From assembly GCF_963675165.1 (NCBI RefSeq), contig NC_087377.1, forward strand, positions 11,146,632 through 11,210,631: 64,000 nucleotides of DNA, read 5' to 3'. Of the stretch, positions 23,601 to 35,600 are shown in pieces (within the stretch, counting starts at the first letter, position 1; the number at the start of each line of letters is the position of its first letter). The DNA is from Halichondria panicea. Taxonomy: Eukaryota > Porifera > Demospongiae > Suberitida > Halichondriidae. Below the pieces are notes generated by a model that was not told the origin of the DNA, ran no database searches, and saw only the letters and a list, made by a program, of their open reading frames with translations. The translations under genes were made by a program, and so were the position numbers.

Positions 23601-26600
23601 TTATTGTTGCTATAATTATGTGCTCTATTTCTAATAGAGCACTTGGCAACTTGCTCTATTAAATACTTCAGGCTATGTACATTGTACATAGGGGAGGAAT
23701 TGTATGTAGGGAAGTGCAGGGATTCTAGCTTTGGCTTCTTTCTTTCGCTTTGTTCGAGAGTAGTATAGGAGATGCTCATTTGCTGGGCTTGTTCGCTGCA
23801 AATTCTAACTTAGGTTTCTTCCTTTCGCTTTGTTCGAGAGTAGTACGAGCCTGTGGCATACTACCAAAAGTATGCTAGGCTATAGGCTTGCTTAAATAGA
23901 GATTATTTTAGTAGAGGCACTGAGATGCCAACTTCATATTAATTTTCAAAAGAAATGATACAGTTGCTAGGTTGACTGGTTAACTGTTGCTAAGCTAGTG
24001 CATTTCTAGTGGCCAATAGGTTTTGGGATCTAAATGGGTTAGATCATGTGCATTCGGTATCTATGGTTTTAGTGTCCCTTATCCCTCGAGCTTTGGGACA
24101 CTATAACACGTGACATAGATACCTCATGCACATGATTTATATCAAGAGTAGATAAGAGTAAGAGTGTTGAACTGCTAGTAACAGCAATTTCCTGCTTCTG
24201 CGGCATCACTTGATAGTAATCAGTACTGATTAGTTATGTTAGCAACACTTCCCAGAAACCGCATATGCTGTGATATTGCACAGTTCAATGCTACAAACCA
24301 CAGACCACAGTTTACTTAACAGCACTCATTAATTGAATAGTGCCGACAGTGATGATGCATGTCAAGGCAAATGCAGTTCCAGGATTACTACAGCAGTTCA
24401 ACACTCTTACTCTTATCTACTCTTGTTTATATATAACCATTACTTAGATACTGTATACCATTTCCGTAGTGATACAATCATGCTTGACGAGCTGCAATGG
24501 ATTCACAATGGTGACTTAAGTCGGCCAGTACGCAGTACATCGTCGTCATCAGCTGTGCCGCTGGCTATAGAGAGTGTCCAGCTCTCGCATGCTGGGGAGT
24601 ACAGCTGTAGGGCGGTGCTTAACAATGGTAGCGTGGTTGGTCCTGTGTCGGCAGGGTTCCTCAATGTTGCAGGTGAGTACTCGATCTTCTGACTGAGGAG
24701 GGTAGCTGGTGTGTATCCATAACATGTGTAGTGGAAATATTTTGGCTGTTTTATGATACGTGATTTTGCAAATCACATTCTGTTAGATTTTTGATTCCAA
24801 ACTAATTTATTTTGTTTACAATTTATTGTGCATGATCAGCTGTCAACAAGTCACAACACACACTGTGTATGTACAGTACATGTAGTCACTCTGTAGTCTG
24901 CATGGATACCAATGTAGACTCATGATGATATATTTATAATCGCTCCCATCTTCAGATTCGTCCCAGCTGATTGTCCCACCAAAACAGTACGTACTGAAGG
25001 GTGGTGATATTACACTTGAGTACTCAACAACGCTAACGGACAATGTGTTGGGGGTGTGGCAAACTGCCTCGTCAAACACACCTGCCGATCCCGTGATAAC
25101 AAATGCCCAGGTGGAGAATGAGTTGGCTGGAGAGTATCAATACAATATCTTGTTTTATTTGACGGACACTGCTGATCAAGTGAACACTCAGCGACAATCA
25201 GAAGCTATTGTAGTAGGTGAGAGCTACAGAGCATGAGGTTATCTTACGAGTAATTTCTCTTGTGTGCGTATAATGTTACTGTGTGCTTTACATTTGTACA
25301 TGCACTTGCTCTCGCTCTGAGTAACTCTACTCCATTTCAAATTTCAAATCTATAATGGATCAAACTTATACTACTGCTATACCAGTCAATGACACGTCTG
25401 TAATAGTTACTGACAAGGACACACATACATCCCCCCCCCACATACACACACACACACAGTTCCTCCACGGATCATCGCCTACTCTCAGTCCCCGATACAA
25501 GTGAGCGGAGGATCCACACAATCCCTGAGGGTCTCTTTTGTGAGCAGGACAATGAGCAGTACTACTGTCAGCTGGACCAGACTCAGTGGGAACATGCCCT
25601 TGGGGGCACAGGTGGAAACAGTTTGGTTGGACGATGGTTCTGGTAATGCAACGACTTCTCTCAACTTCAACTCTCTAACTAGAAGTGACAGTGGTCAGTA
25701 TCGAGTGAGTATCACTAACTTTCATAATGTGGTTCCAGTAGACCAGAGAACAGACAGCAACATGTTTGAGTTGACTGTTAAAGGTGAGTTTTGTCAATTC
25801 AATTTGTGAAATCTATTCTAACACCTTCGCTAATGTTTCCCTTGTCTAGTTGTCTGTTTAACAGTTGATTATCTTGATTGTAGATAAGTTATAGAAGTGT
25901 GCGTTTTGCAAATCAGTAGTACATGTATGTAAAAATGAACACCTCTCTAGACTGTGTATACTGTATGTGGTAGTTTGCATGCCCTCATGCCCTGGCCTAT
26001 AGTGCATACAAACTGTAGCATTCAGACAGCGATGTAGTGATAAACTCAAATTCACTCTCTCCACCTCCTCCAATAGTACCTCCTGCTCTACCGGCTTCAC
26101 TAACAGCTGCAAGTATCAACACAATACATTACAACATCACATGGACTCTCACTCACACCACACCCGATCAACAAGCCTCCACCCTGCTCATTAACGTCTC
26201 CAAACCGTCCCCTACCATCATTCAGGTAATAATATTTACTGTGGTACAGTGAACCTCGCTAAGTTGGACCCCTTTAGTCCAAAACCTCGCAAATCCAGAC
26301 AAACCGGCAAACTGAAAAAGAGGAGGGGCTGTCAGTAGAATAGACTACTGCGCATGCGCACTCTAATTATTTTGATAAATCAGCAATAATTATATTAATA
26401 AACGTGCTCAATACCTAGTTGGGCGTGGCTTGACCTTCCGTTAGGACGGGAGGTCGGGTTTCAAGCTAATGTCAGAGTTTGTCTTGCTGCATTATGTAAC
26501 GCGATTATAACAGCTATGAATATTATTTAAGTGGGTGTTAACCAATTTTACCTTGCTTGCGGTTGCGCAACCGGACGTGACACCGACCACATTAATTAGT

Positions 26601-29600
26601 GATCTGATTGGGTTGCAACTATAGTTGCAGCAAATTAAGACAAATCCTGACATTTGTTTAAAACCCGACCTCCCGTCCTAACGGAATGCCACGACCAACT
26701 ACTGAATACCTCACTCAATACAATGGCCACTGCAAAGAAAACGAAGAGTCTGAGAGCTCACAAGACTGGAGAAAAAGTTGCTATTCTAGCTAGCACAGCT
26801 TCCCTTCTGACCACAGTATACAATAGAATAATTATTATTCATAATACATGCATACAAGTGTCTGCGTTAATGATATTCATAATCACTTAATGACATCTGT
26901 TAATCCGGAAATTTTGAATGGTGTCTGGTCCCACTCGATTAGCGAGGTTCTACTGTACTAATATCTCTGTGGCACACAATGACATGTACAGTGCATGGAA
27001 CCTATTTCAAATGGCAAAAAGCCAACTGTAAATTAATAGCCAGGGTTATAAAGGCTATAATAATTATACTAATAAAGCTAGGATGGTGTTGATACGAACT
27101 TCGCCCACAAGGGCGGATCTAGCAGATAGCAGAGGGTGCTTAAGTCTTACAGTGGTTGATCCATAAACATGATTAAGTGGGAGGCTTAAGCAGCTAGCTA
27201 GCAAGTTTTTCCTTTATTACAAGCTTTCATAATTATGCACTTATCACTAGTTCTCCTAAGTCCTGTGAAGCTCTGTTTGTGCAGTTCTATTCACTAAAAG
27301 GCTCTAAACCTCCAGCGCATGCTGACTGTCTCTGAGGAGTGCTGACCTTTTTTTAGGGCAAAATCTAATGTTCTAATACACATGCTGACTGACCTTTTTT
27401 TAGGTGAAATGCAGAGTCCGTTCCACTTGAGCCCTGTCTTACCACTAGAACCCCCATGACAAGAATCCTAGATCTGCCACTAACCCAGCTATACAGCTGA
27501 AGCTAGTCTTTGGGAACAGTATTGCAGTTTAGCTCTTGCACTATAGAGACTAATATCACAGCAGATTCAAAGAAGCATTTAAAACTGGAGCCCCATTTGT
27601 TTAGAATCAGACACACGAACACACTGACCGACTACTATAACCTGGGGCCGCCTACGAGCCTCGATTTAAAATAAATAATTATTGTTTCCCTGGTCACTAC
27701 AGGTGCCCTCCTCAGTCAGTGAGATCTTTGTATTTGAGGTGGAGCCTGGTAATGATTACACTCTCTCTCTGACAGCTGCCAATGTGGACAGGAGTGTCAG
27801 CACTGATCCTGTAGTGTTCACCACTCCAGCAGCAGGTTAGTGCATTTGGATGTGATGACTCTTTTTACCAGATGGTGAATTTATAGCTTTTTTAACTGTT
27901 CAGCTCCCCTCATCATCTCTGCTGATGTGCAACGTCTCAACTCGACTGCGTTGAGCCTCACCTTTGACTTGCACTACACTGGAGGAGGTGATATCACTAC
28001 CATCTCTTTATCGGTTAATGGACGTATTTTCCCAGTCAGTGACGTGCGATCAACGTCCCGGAACACATGGACGGGAATGGTGGTCAGTGACGAGGTCAAG
28101 AGTTTGGAGTATTCGACTGACTTGGAGTTCTCTGTGTCTCTGACGAACCAGCGATCTCTAACAATGGTGGCCAGCACTAGACAGAGCTTTAGTAAGTTAT
28201 GGAGATGCTTACGAGCAGCCGTCTAAAGGGGGAAGGACGTCTCGTCAAAGTGGCCGCTTTTCTGTGGTATACTCAGGAATGTGACATGTGTATGAAATCA
28301 TTACGCCTCAGTGCTCATGCGCAAGCGAGGTATACGATAGTGTGTTTGTATGTCTGTGTGTCTGTGTCTGTGTGTGAAGACTGCTGTAGCTGCTCAAGGA
28401 TCAATGAAGTGTATGTAAGAGTTTCTATAGGTTTTTAGTCATGTTTTCTTGCATTTTAATTCGTGGATTTGCAAAATAATGCTTTGTTCTCGAGTTATGC
28501 CTAGTTTTGCTTACTTGGAATGCCATTGCAGCCTTTTCAGAAGAACGCGTAGTAAAGCTTGTTCATCGAGTGTTGCTACTCTACTTAGTAGTTAGCTCTG
28601 CACTAGAACACTAGCTATTGGTAGCTGCAAGAGTGAGAAGAGAGCTGCAAAGCTCTACTGCTGCAGCCATTAATTTTTAGACTCGAACTCTCGGCATCAA
28701 TCGTTTTTAATAACAATCATGGTAGATCATTACCCACTCTTTGTGTTTGCATGCAGCAAAACAATGTTCATCTCATGATAATAATATTAAATGTGTGTAT
28801 AAAAAGGATGCAACCATGCGTGCGAGAAGACTATAGGTGAGGTGACAGGGCTCGTGACAATTTCCTCCTCGGTAAGGGTTCAATCTCATGACAATCATCT
28901 GACGTGCATGTGAAAAAAGCTATTAGTAGCTTTATAATTACATGTTATGTAGCTTTGGCACCTCCACCGAGACATCAGCACCCGCGGTGCTTTCATTTAT
29001 TGTGCAGAGTAATCTAGCTTCTATATGTAGCTGCTTATATTTATAGCGCACACTTCCTTTCTACAGGTTCGTAAAACCTCAGAATAGTAATTATAATAAT
29101 TATTATCTGAATATTAATTATTAGAAATCTGGCAATATGATTGGTGCAACAACATTAATTCCGAAATAGGCCCATGGAAAAGCGGCCGCTTCGATCAGAC
29201 GTCCTTTCCCCCTTAGGCGGCTGTTCGCGAGTGCTTTAACCGTAATAACTACCAAGTTAAATATTTCGTATTCTAAATAATTATTCGACGTAGAACCTTT
29301 TGTGCAGATAATTTCGTAGTTTTAATTCGAATTTAATGTTCGAACATTTCCGCCATACAAACAATCCGCTATAATTTTTATATGCGGTATTAATTTATAA
29401 CAAGAGTAGCTTATCTACTCTTGTTAGAGAATATATTGAAGCAACTGAGCCAGGGGCGTAGCCAGGGGTGATGCTCGAGCACCCCCATCCAACCTGAAAC
29501 AAAGAAATGTATCTAGCTGAGCATTCCAGATCTTGGATCTTGCTGCAGTTAGCTAGCTATAGTAGGCAAGCAAAACGATTCAGTCTCTCAACTATGGCTT

Positions 29601-32600
29601 ATAGTTCTCTTTTGTAGCTGAATAGGCTTCTCTATGTAAATAGAAGATTGGGCCACGCCCAGATACATGTAAGTTAATTATGATGCCACTATTAGTCCTA
29701 TCAACAAAATTTCGGCGCTTTGCACCCTCTTTCATCCTGGCTACGCCTTGTTCATGTGGTAGAAATTTTGTTACATGTGAATTCAAATTCAGTATTGATG
29801 CTATCACTACTGTAACAGTAGGTTATAATGCTTTCTTTCTCTCCTAGTTCTTCCTAGGGCCCCGGCTGTGCAAATTTCCGTCTCAGAGACCTCTATCATT
29901 CTGCAAGTGACACTATCAGGAATAGCAACGGAGCCGATAGAATCTATCGTCGTAGAGATACGTGATAATACCCAAGTAGCTGCTATGACTAATCGTACTG
30001 GAGCGTTCTCACGAGGGGAGGTGGTTGAAGTGACTGTTGGCGGGTTGAGCCCGGGAACACAGTACACAGCTGTGGCTTACGGGGTCAACGCTGGCGGTAC
30101 AGGGGAACAAAGCAGACCGCTTACATTCAGCACAGGTTAGTGGTTAAAAGAGAGTGATCGATAAGAATTAAGTACTGGTGCTTTATTGAGTTGCTGTCTA
30201 GAATGTGCACTTTTAAAGGGCTTTGTCCCGTTAATTAGCTTTCAAACCAAGAATGTGATTTATTGCTTATGGCAAATTGCTCTTTTTGTAGATTATATTT
30301 CCATTGAAGCCTTAGTAACAAACTCTTGCGCAAAAGCGCTCAAAACCCATTCACTAAACACTATGAACACTTGAAATTTAAAATATACACAAAAGGAAAG
30401 GAAATACATTCCTGGTAGTTTTCCTTTTTTTACCAGAAGCAGAAACAAAGATAAAATGGCTGACAACTAAATAAGGCTCCATGTATAGGTACAGTTAAAG
30501 GCTATGCACAACAAGGGAATCTTTTCAGCTCCAGGTCAGAATATACTCCAGTGAACTTTGTGGAAGAGTTAGGACGCTTGCTTTCTTGCATAATGAATGG
30601 CATTGAGACTACACCATTGTGGAAATCACCAAAGGTGATTCTGAAAACGAATTATTTGAATGCCAGTAGATCTATATCAAGCAAAATTTTTACTACTATT
30701 TTAATAGGGTTGTCAAGTGGGGTGCATGGGACCAGACAGTGGGGCTGGGATGATGATTGCCTCGGGTGTAACGGTCTAGTATACAATAATTATTAATGGC
30801 TACTGAAAGTGTGTCAGCTCTGAGAGCGTCTCAGATGACTTTTGAAAATTTCTGACAGAGAATGATGATGATGATGATGGAGGCTTGACAATAACAAGGA
30901 TGTACTTTACATGTGCATTCTGGGATTTAATATAGCACAAAATACGTAACAAAAACTATGTATCTATAGATAGCTAGATTGAACTTTATAAATGAATGAA
31001 TGATGATAATGCTTGGCTAATAGCTGATGTAGAGTAGAGGCTTTGACATAGACATGTGGACATCACATTCTCGTGTTGTTCTTTCGCCATGCAGTCAATG
31101 AATGGTTCCTTCTTTCTTGTCGCGAGGCATTGTCTGAGGTGTAGTCTGGCTGCAATACATAAGCAAAGAGTCAAGTATGACATTGTAACTACTGTAATAT
31201 ACGAACGAATAATATGTAGCTATAATTATAATTGTTCAATAATCAAATAATAATTAATAATCAACAACAAATTCATTGCAAAGCGTGAATTTTTTGTGCA
31301 TTTGAACTTGATTTTTAGCCAAACTAAGACATGTGCATCAATAAAACTTAGTGGACCCGATGAACATGCCCTTACTCTACGTAATAAAACTTAGTACGGT
31401 CATTTAATAAATGTGGTTCAAGAAATCAACTGACACGAAGAAGGACACTTGAAAACACCTTCAACTGTTTGTAACCAGATAGTTAAAGCGTACAAGGTCA
31501 GAAATATGTGAACCCAGTAACTATACCTACTGGGCACAGACTTAGTGAATACAGCCATTTTCAGATCCCAATCAGCTACACCACTCTAACTGGAACACAA
31601 TCATAACTAAAACTTACTTTACAGACCTAGTTAAAGCCAATCATAGTGGTATCACTTCAGCCTTCAATCGTAAACTCTTGTGACAACAGATTCTTTGCTT
31701 GCCAGTAGCTCTTCATTTTCTGGTAGCTGCGAGACAATCATCCTCCCAGCAAAACTCTGGATACTATCTGGAATCACTGTAATCTAGAGGCGTTTTATAT
31801 CCATGTAATTTGATTATACAGCTATGAGCAGGATGACCGACCCACTACTAAATCGAGAAAACCTGTCCATTTTGTCACTCATCACAGCCACAACACTCAG
31901 CTGTTCGTGTGCTATTTTCAAACTAACTTACTATACTAGCAAAATTAATTTCCGTTCTTCAGGAGGTGCTTGGACGATACCTGAAACCACTATAGGTGTT
32001 CCCTACAGACTTTCAACTTTACTTTGTCCATGTAAATTGAAATGTAAATATTAAAAAGTGCTCGCAGATTGATAGTCACAATACTCTTACTTTACTATAT
32101 ATATAGCCGGACTACTTACTTCATGTTTACATCTTCAACAACGACATCAGTTTGTCAGATCCTCATGTTATCCAAGGCCAATGAACCTCTGGTAGCAAGA
32201 CAACGCTTAGCACTGTCAATTCTATCTTGCATGGTATAGCTCCTGTGGAACCCCAGTAGGCAGGCTTCTTTTGAGGTTGAAAACACTTCTTGAAATAAAC
32301 TTTTGACTGCCCCATTTTTTAACTACCGTAATTGATGTAATTACAGCGCCAGAAAAAAATTAATTCCACTTTTGAGTGGCGCATCTTTAGAGCACAAAAA
32401 ATTGCGTTTAGCCCAAGCTGGCGCTTATGTTCAACAGCTAGTGTAGAGAAAATGGGCGTGGTCTAGCTCAGTTTCGCTTGCTAGCTGCACCGTTGAGAGC
32501 TGAGTGACTTGTGAACAACATTCATTGACTGTAGCTATGAGTTAGGCAACTGTTTAGAAGTGAAGGAAGTCAAAGATGTAGGATGATTGTCTTGATCTCT

Positions 32601-35600
32601 CAAACAAGCCTTTTGTATAAGCGCCAGAAAAAAAAAATTCCAACAACGGTTGGCGCTTGAAAAAATTATGCTGGTGCTGACGTAACGCTTAAATTATGGT
32701 GGCGCTGTAATTGGTATCTCGTGAGAAAGAGTAGCCCACACTCAGAAAGAAGGCGGAGAAGAAGGCGTATCAAAAAAAGAGTGTAAGAATGTGCATTATT
32801 ACTGTCAAGGGCATCTTTTTTCAAGACTCAAGCAAATTTATTGTTCCACTTTTTCATTTTTGGTTGCTTCCGGTCGGAGCTGCCCACGGCACGCCTTTTT
32901 ATAGTCAGCCTGCATTTAACCCTGTATGGGCGTTGCTATGATAACAGACTCACTTGTACCAGGGGCAGATCTAGCAGGCAAGGTTAGCCTCCATCCTAGC
33001 CTCGAATCCAGGCCGATTAAAATACGTAGAGGCTACCTCGATACCAGCTCCTCTTACCGTTTGCGCGTGGGTGGATTCAATAGTAAATTTGTTAGTAAAA
33101 CTCTTTGTAATTTATCAATTAACCTTTTGTACTCTAGTCACCCACGTGGTTGATTAAACTATTTGTGTCAAGAGAGAGAAACCGAGAAATCGCCATCACA
33201 ACTCTAGGCTCATACAATGTACAAGGAGCACTGATCTTACTGAGATGGCATCAAACAAGCGTCTGGAAGCAAGTAGACTTGCCAGAGCCGGTCGGTACTG
33301 ACATAAAAACGCCCACCACTACAAAAGAAGACAAAACCTGACTTTTCAACACTGAAGATAGCTTGAGCAAGAGCAGAACAGAAGTAGAAGCCATCACAAC
33401 AAAACTAGTCACTAGTCTAGGCCATAAATGTTGTAAGTAGCTGTGTTATTTTATTAATTAAAACTGCTGTGATTTGTGCAATGACATCATTGTACAATAT
33501 ACTGATTAATCATTAGCACGGTAGTGCTAATAGTAGGGTTGGGTCGAAAACAGCAAAAAGGCCCCCTCTGGATGTCACCCAAGAAGCAAGACAAAGTTAT
33601 TTTGAGTTTATATATCTGTTGCCAATATCATTTGTGACATTTGTGTGAAATATGAACTGAATTGAACATTGTATGAAAAAGTTATAAAAACAGCAAAAGT
33701 AAAAAAACAACAACTTTTTGTCATTCTTCTCCTCACGTTCTTCCGCGAGATAATCTAGAGAACTGTAGCTCCACAGCACAAACTAGACACATATTAGTGT
33801 CCTCTGTCGCCTTGGGTACGTCCCGAACTAATCGCTTTCCTTCGAAGTTAAATTTGCTAGGGTGTATGATATGGCTTCTTTATTAGGTGCAGAGGTCAGT
33901 TCGCCATTGTTTTCCTACTGAGCATGCTCAGACATAGCAGACAGCATGGCCACACCCTCTTATCTTAGCAACCCTTGAGGTCTATAGCAACAGTAGTGTT
34001 TTGCACTGTCGATTCTTACCGCTCCAGTTAATGCTCGCAAGTAAAGCTCTTCATTGCATTCTGAGCGCGCCTGCTCTGAGCTAGCTTGTGATAATAAATT
34101 ATTGAAGACCAAAAAACTTCATGAAAATTATCATAACAGACACAAACTGCAACAGTGCAAATAAAAATTCAGTACAGTTAGCTAGATCTAGCTTTTTTTA
34201 TCATAGTAAAGGTGGATTGCCACCTTCTGAAGATATTTGATCTAGCTAGCACCATAGATAAATGGTACCTGTGAAGAAAAAAGTGTAGATACAAATAAGT
34301 GTAAAAAAACATTTGTGAAAAAAATAATCGTGAGAAGTAGGGTTGCATGTTGGATGAGCCGCTCAAAAGGATGTGAACAAGATGGGTAACCCTAAAAGGA
34401 ACGCCCATTAGAATAGACACAACAAAACGTAATTACTTAAAATATTGTACGTGGTTTCCCAGGACTATTTATAAAATAACGCATGCATGCAGTGAAAAAA
34501 TTTTACAAACAAGTGCAAAAAACATTTTGTGAAAAAATGGGAAAGAGTAGGGTTGGAAGAGCATGTGCACTGAAATAACAAAAAGTTCGAAAACAAGATT
34601 GTGGGTTGGTATAGTCTTGCATGCTCCAACTATAGTTGAGGGTGGGGCACGATCTTTAACAGTTGGGTCCAGCACTACTTCGAGTTTTGGGTGGGCAGGG
34701 CTCATCTGTAGAGTCTCAAATTTAATATTAATTTTACACCTAGTGTTTCGGTGCTGTAACAGAAAGAAACGTTAGTTTGAAAAAGCCTCATTCAAAGCGT
34801 CATTATGTAGAAACACATACAAGTTGATGGTAAAATAGGTGATCGAGCGTCTCAAATAAAGAAAGCGGTGTAACGAGAAGTAGTGCTGGACCCAACTGTT
34901 AAAGATTGTGCCCCACCCTCAACTATAGTTGGAGCATGCAAGACTATACCAACCCACAATCTTGTTTTCGAACTTTTTGTTATTTCAGTGCACATGCTCT
35001 TCCAACCCTACTCTTTCCCATTTTTTCACAAAATGTTTTTTGCACTTGTTTACTAAGATATCTCCCTACCCATATTTTGGGTACGTGTAATACATGCGCA
35101 GTACAGTGTACACCAGGCCGCTTTTCCCTCCGGCCTGGGTTCGAGGCTAGCAGAAGGTGCTCAACTAGTGTCTTTTAAAAACTGTGATAAAGGCTTGACT
35201 AGCTGCACTGTAGCCTCGATCCCAGGCCGAGTTTTCGCTTTTATAACGGTTAGGCGAACCACTGAAATGCAAACCACACCTAATAAAATGTTACATCGAT
35301 ACCACACCCACTGGAAATGACATAAAAAGGAGGCGTAACCCTAGATGTTTGCGCACGGTGAGGGAGGCTCCTTGCCTCTTTTGTTCAGCTAGCACCTACT
35401 TACCATGGATTCGCTACTGTGTGAATTCGCCACCATTTTTAGCTGAGCTTATTTATAATCAACTACAACATGGCTTATTTGTTTTGTGTTCTGCATACGT
35501 CCTCAAGGTACCGGTGTTACTGTAAGTGTAAGGCCCGAGGTTTTAACATCCCAAGCGCAGCCAAAACTCCATATAGTGACCGTTGAACGAGGCCTGTAAC

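Larger units (their letters stand above)
16691..30290. repeat. Segmental duplication, copy 1 (with 37325-46795)
   Basis: From the A2 EGF exon, through the intergenic region and gene B up to just past its third FN3 exon, the sequence is paralleled in order and orientation by 37325-46795. Long tracts such as gene B intron 1 versus gene C intron 1 are nearly identical. Copy 1 is longer because of insertions at about 21353-21945, 22494-24430, 26247-26955 and 28208-29236, which have no counterpart in copy 2. Confidence 0.92.

Noticed and set aside
31824-32054. 76-aa frame in gene B's last intron
   Set aside because: Surrounded by repeats, no domain, no splice partners, and no counterpart in gene C.
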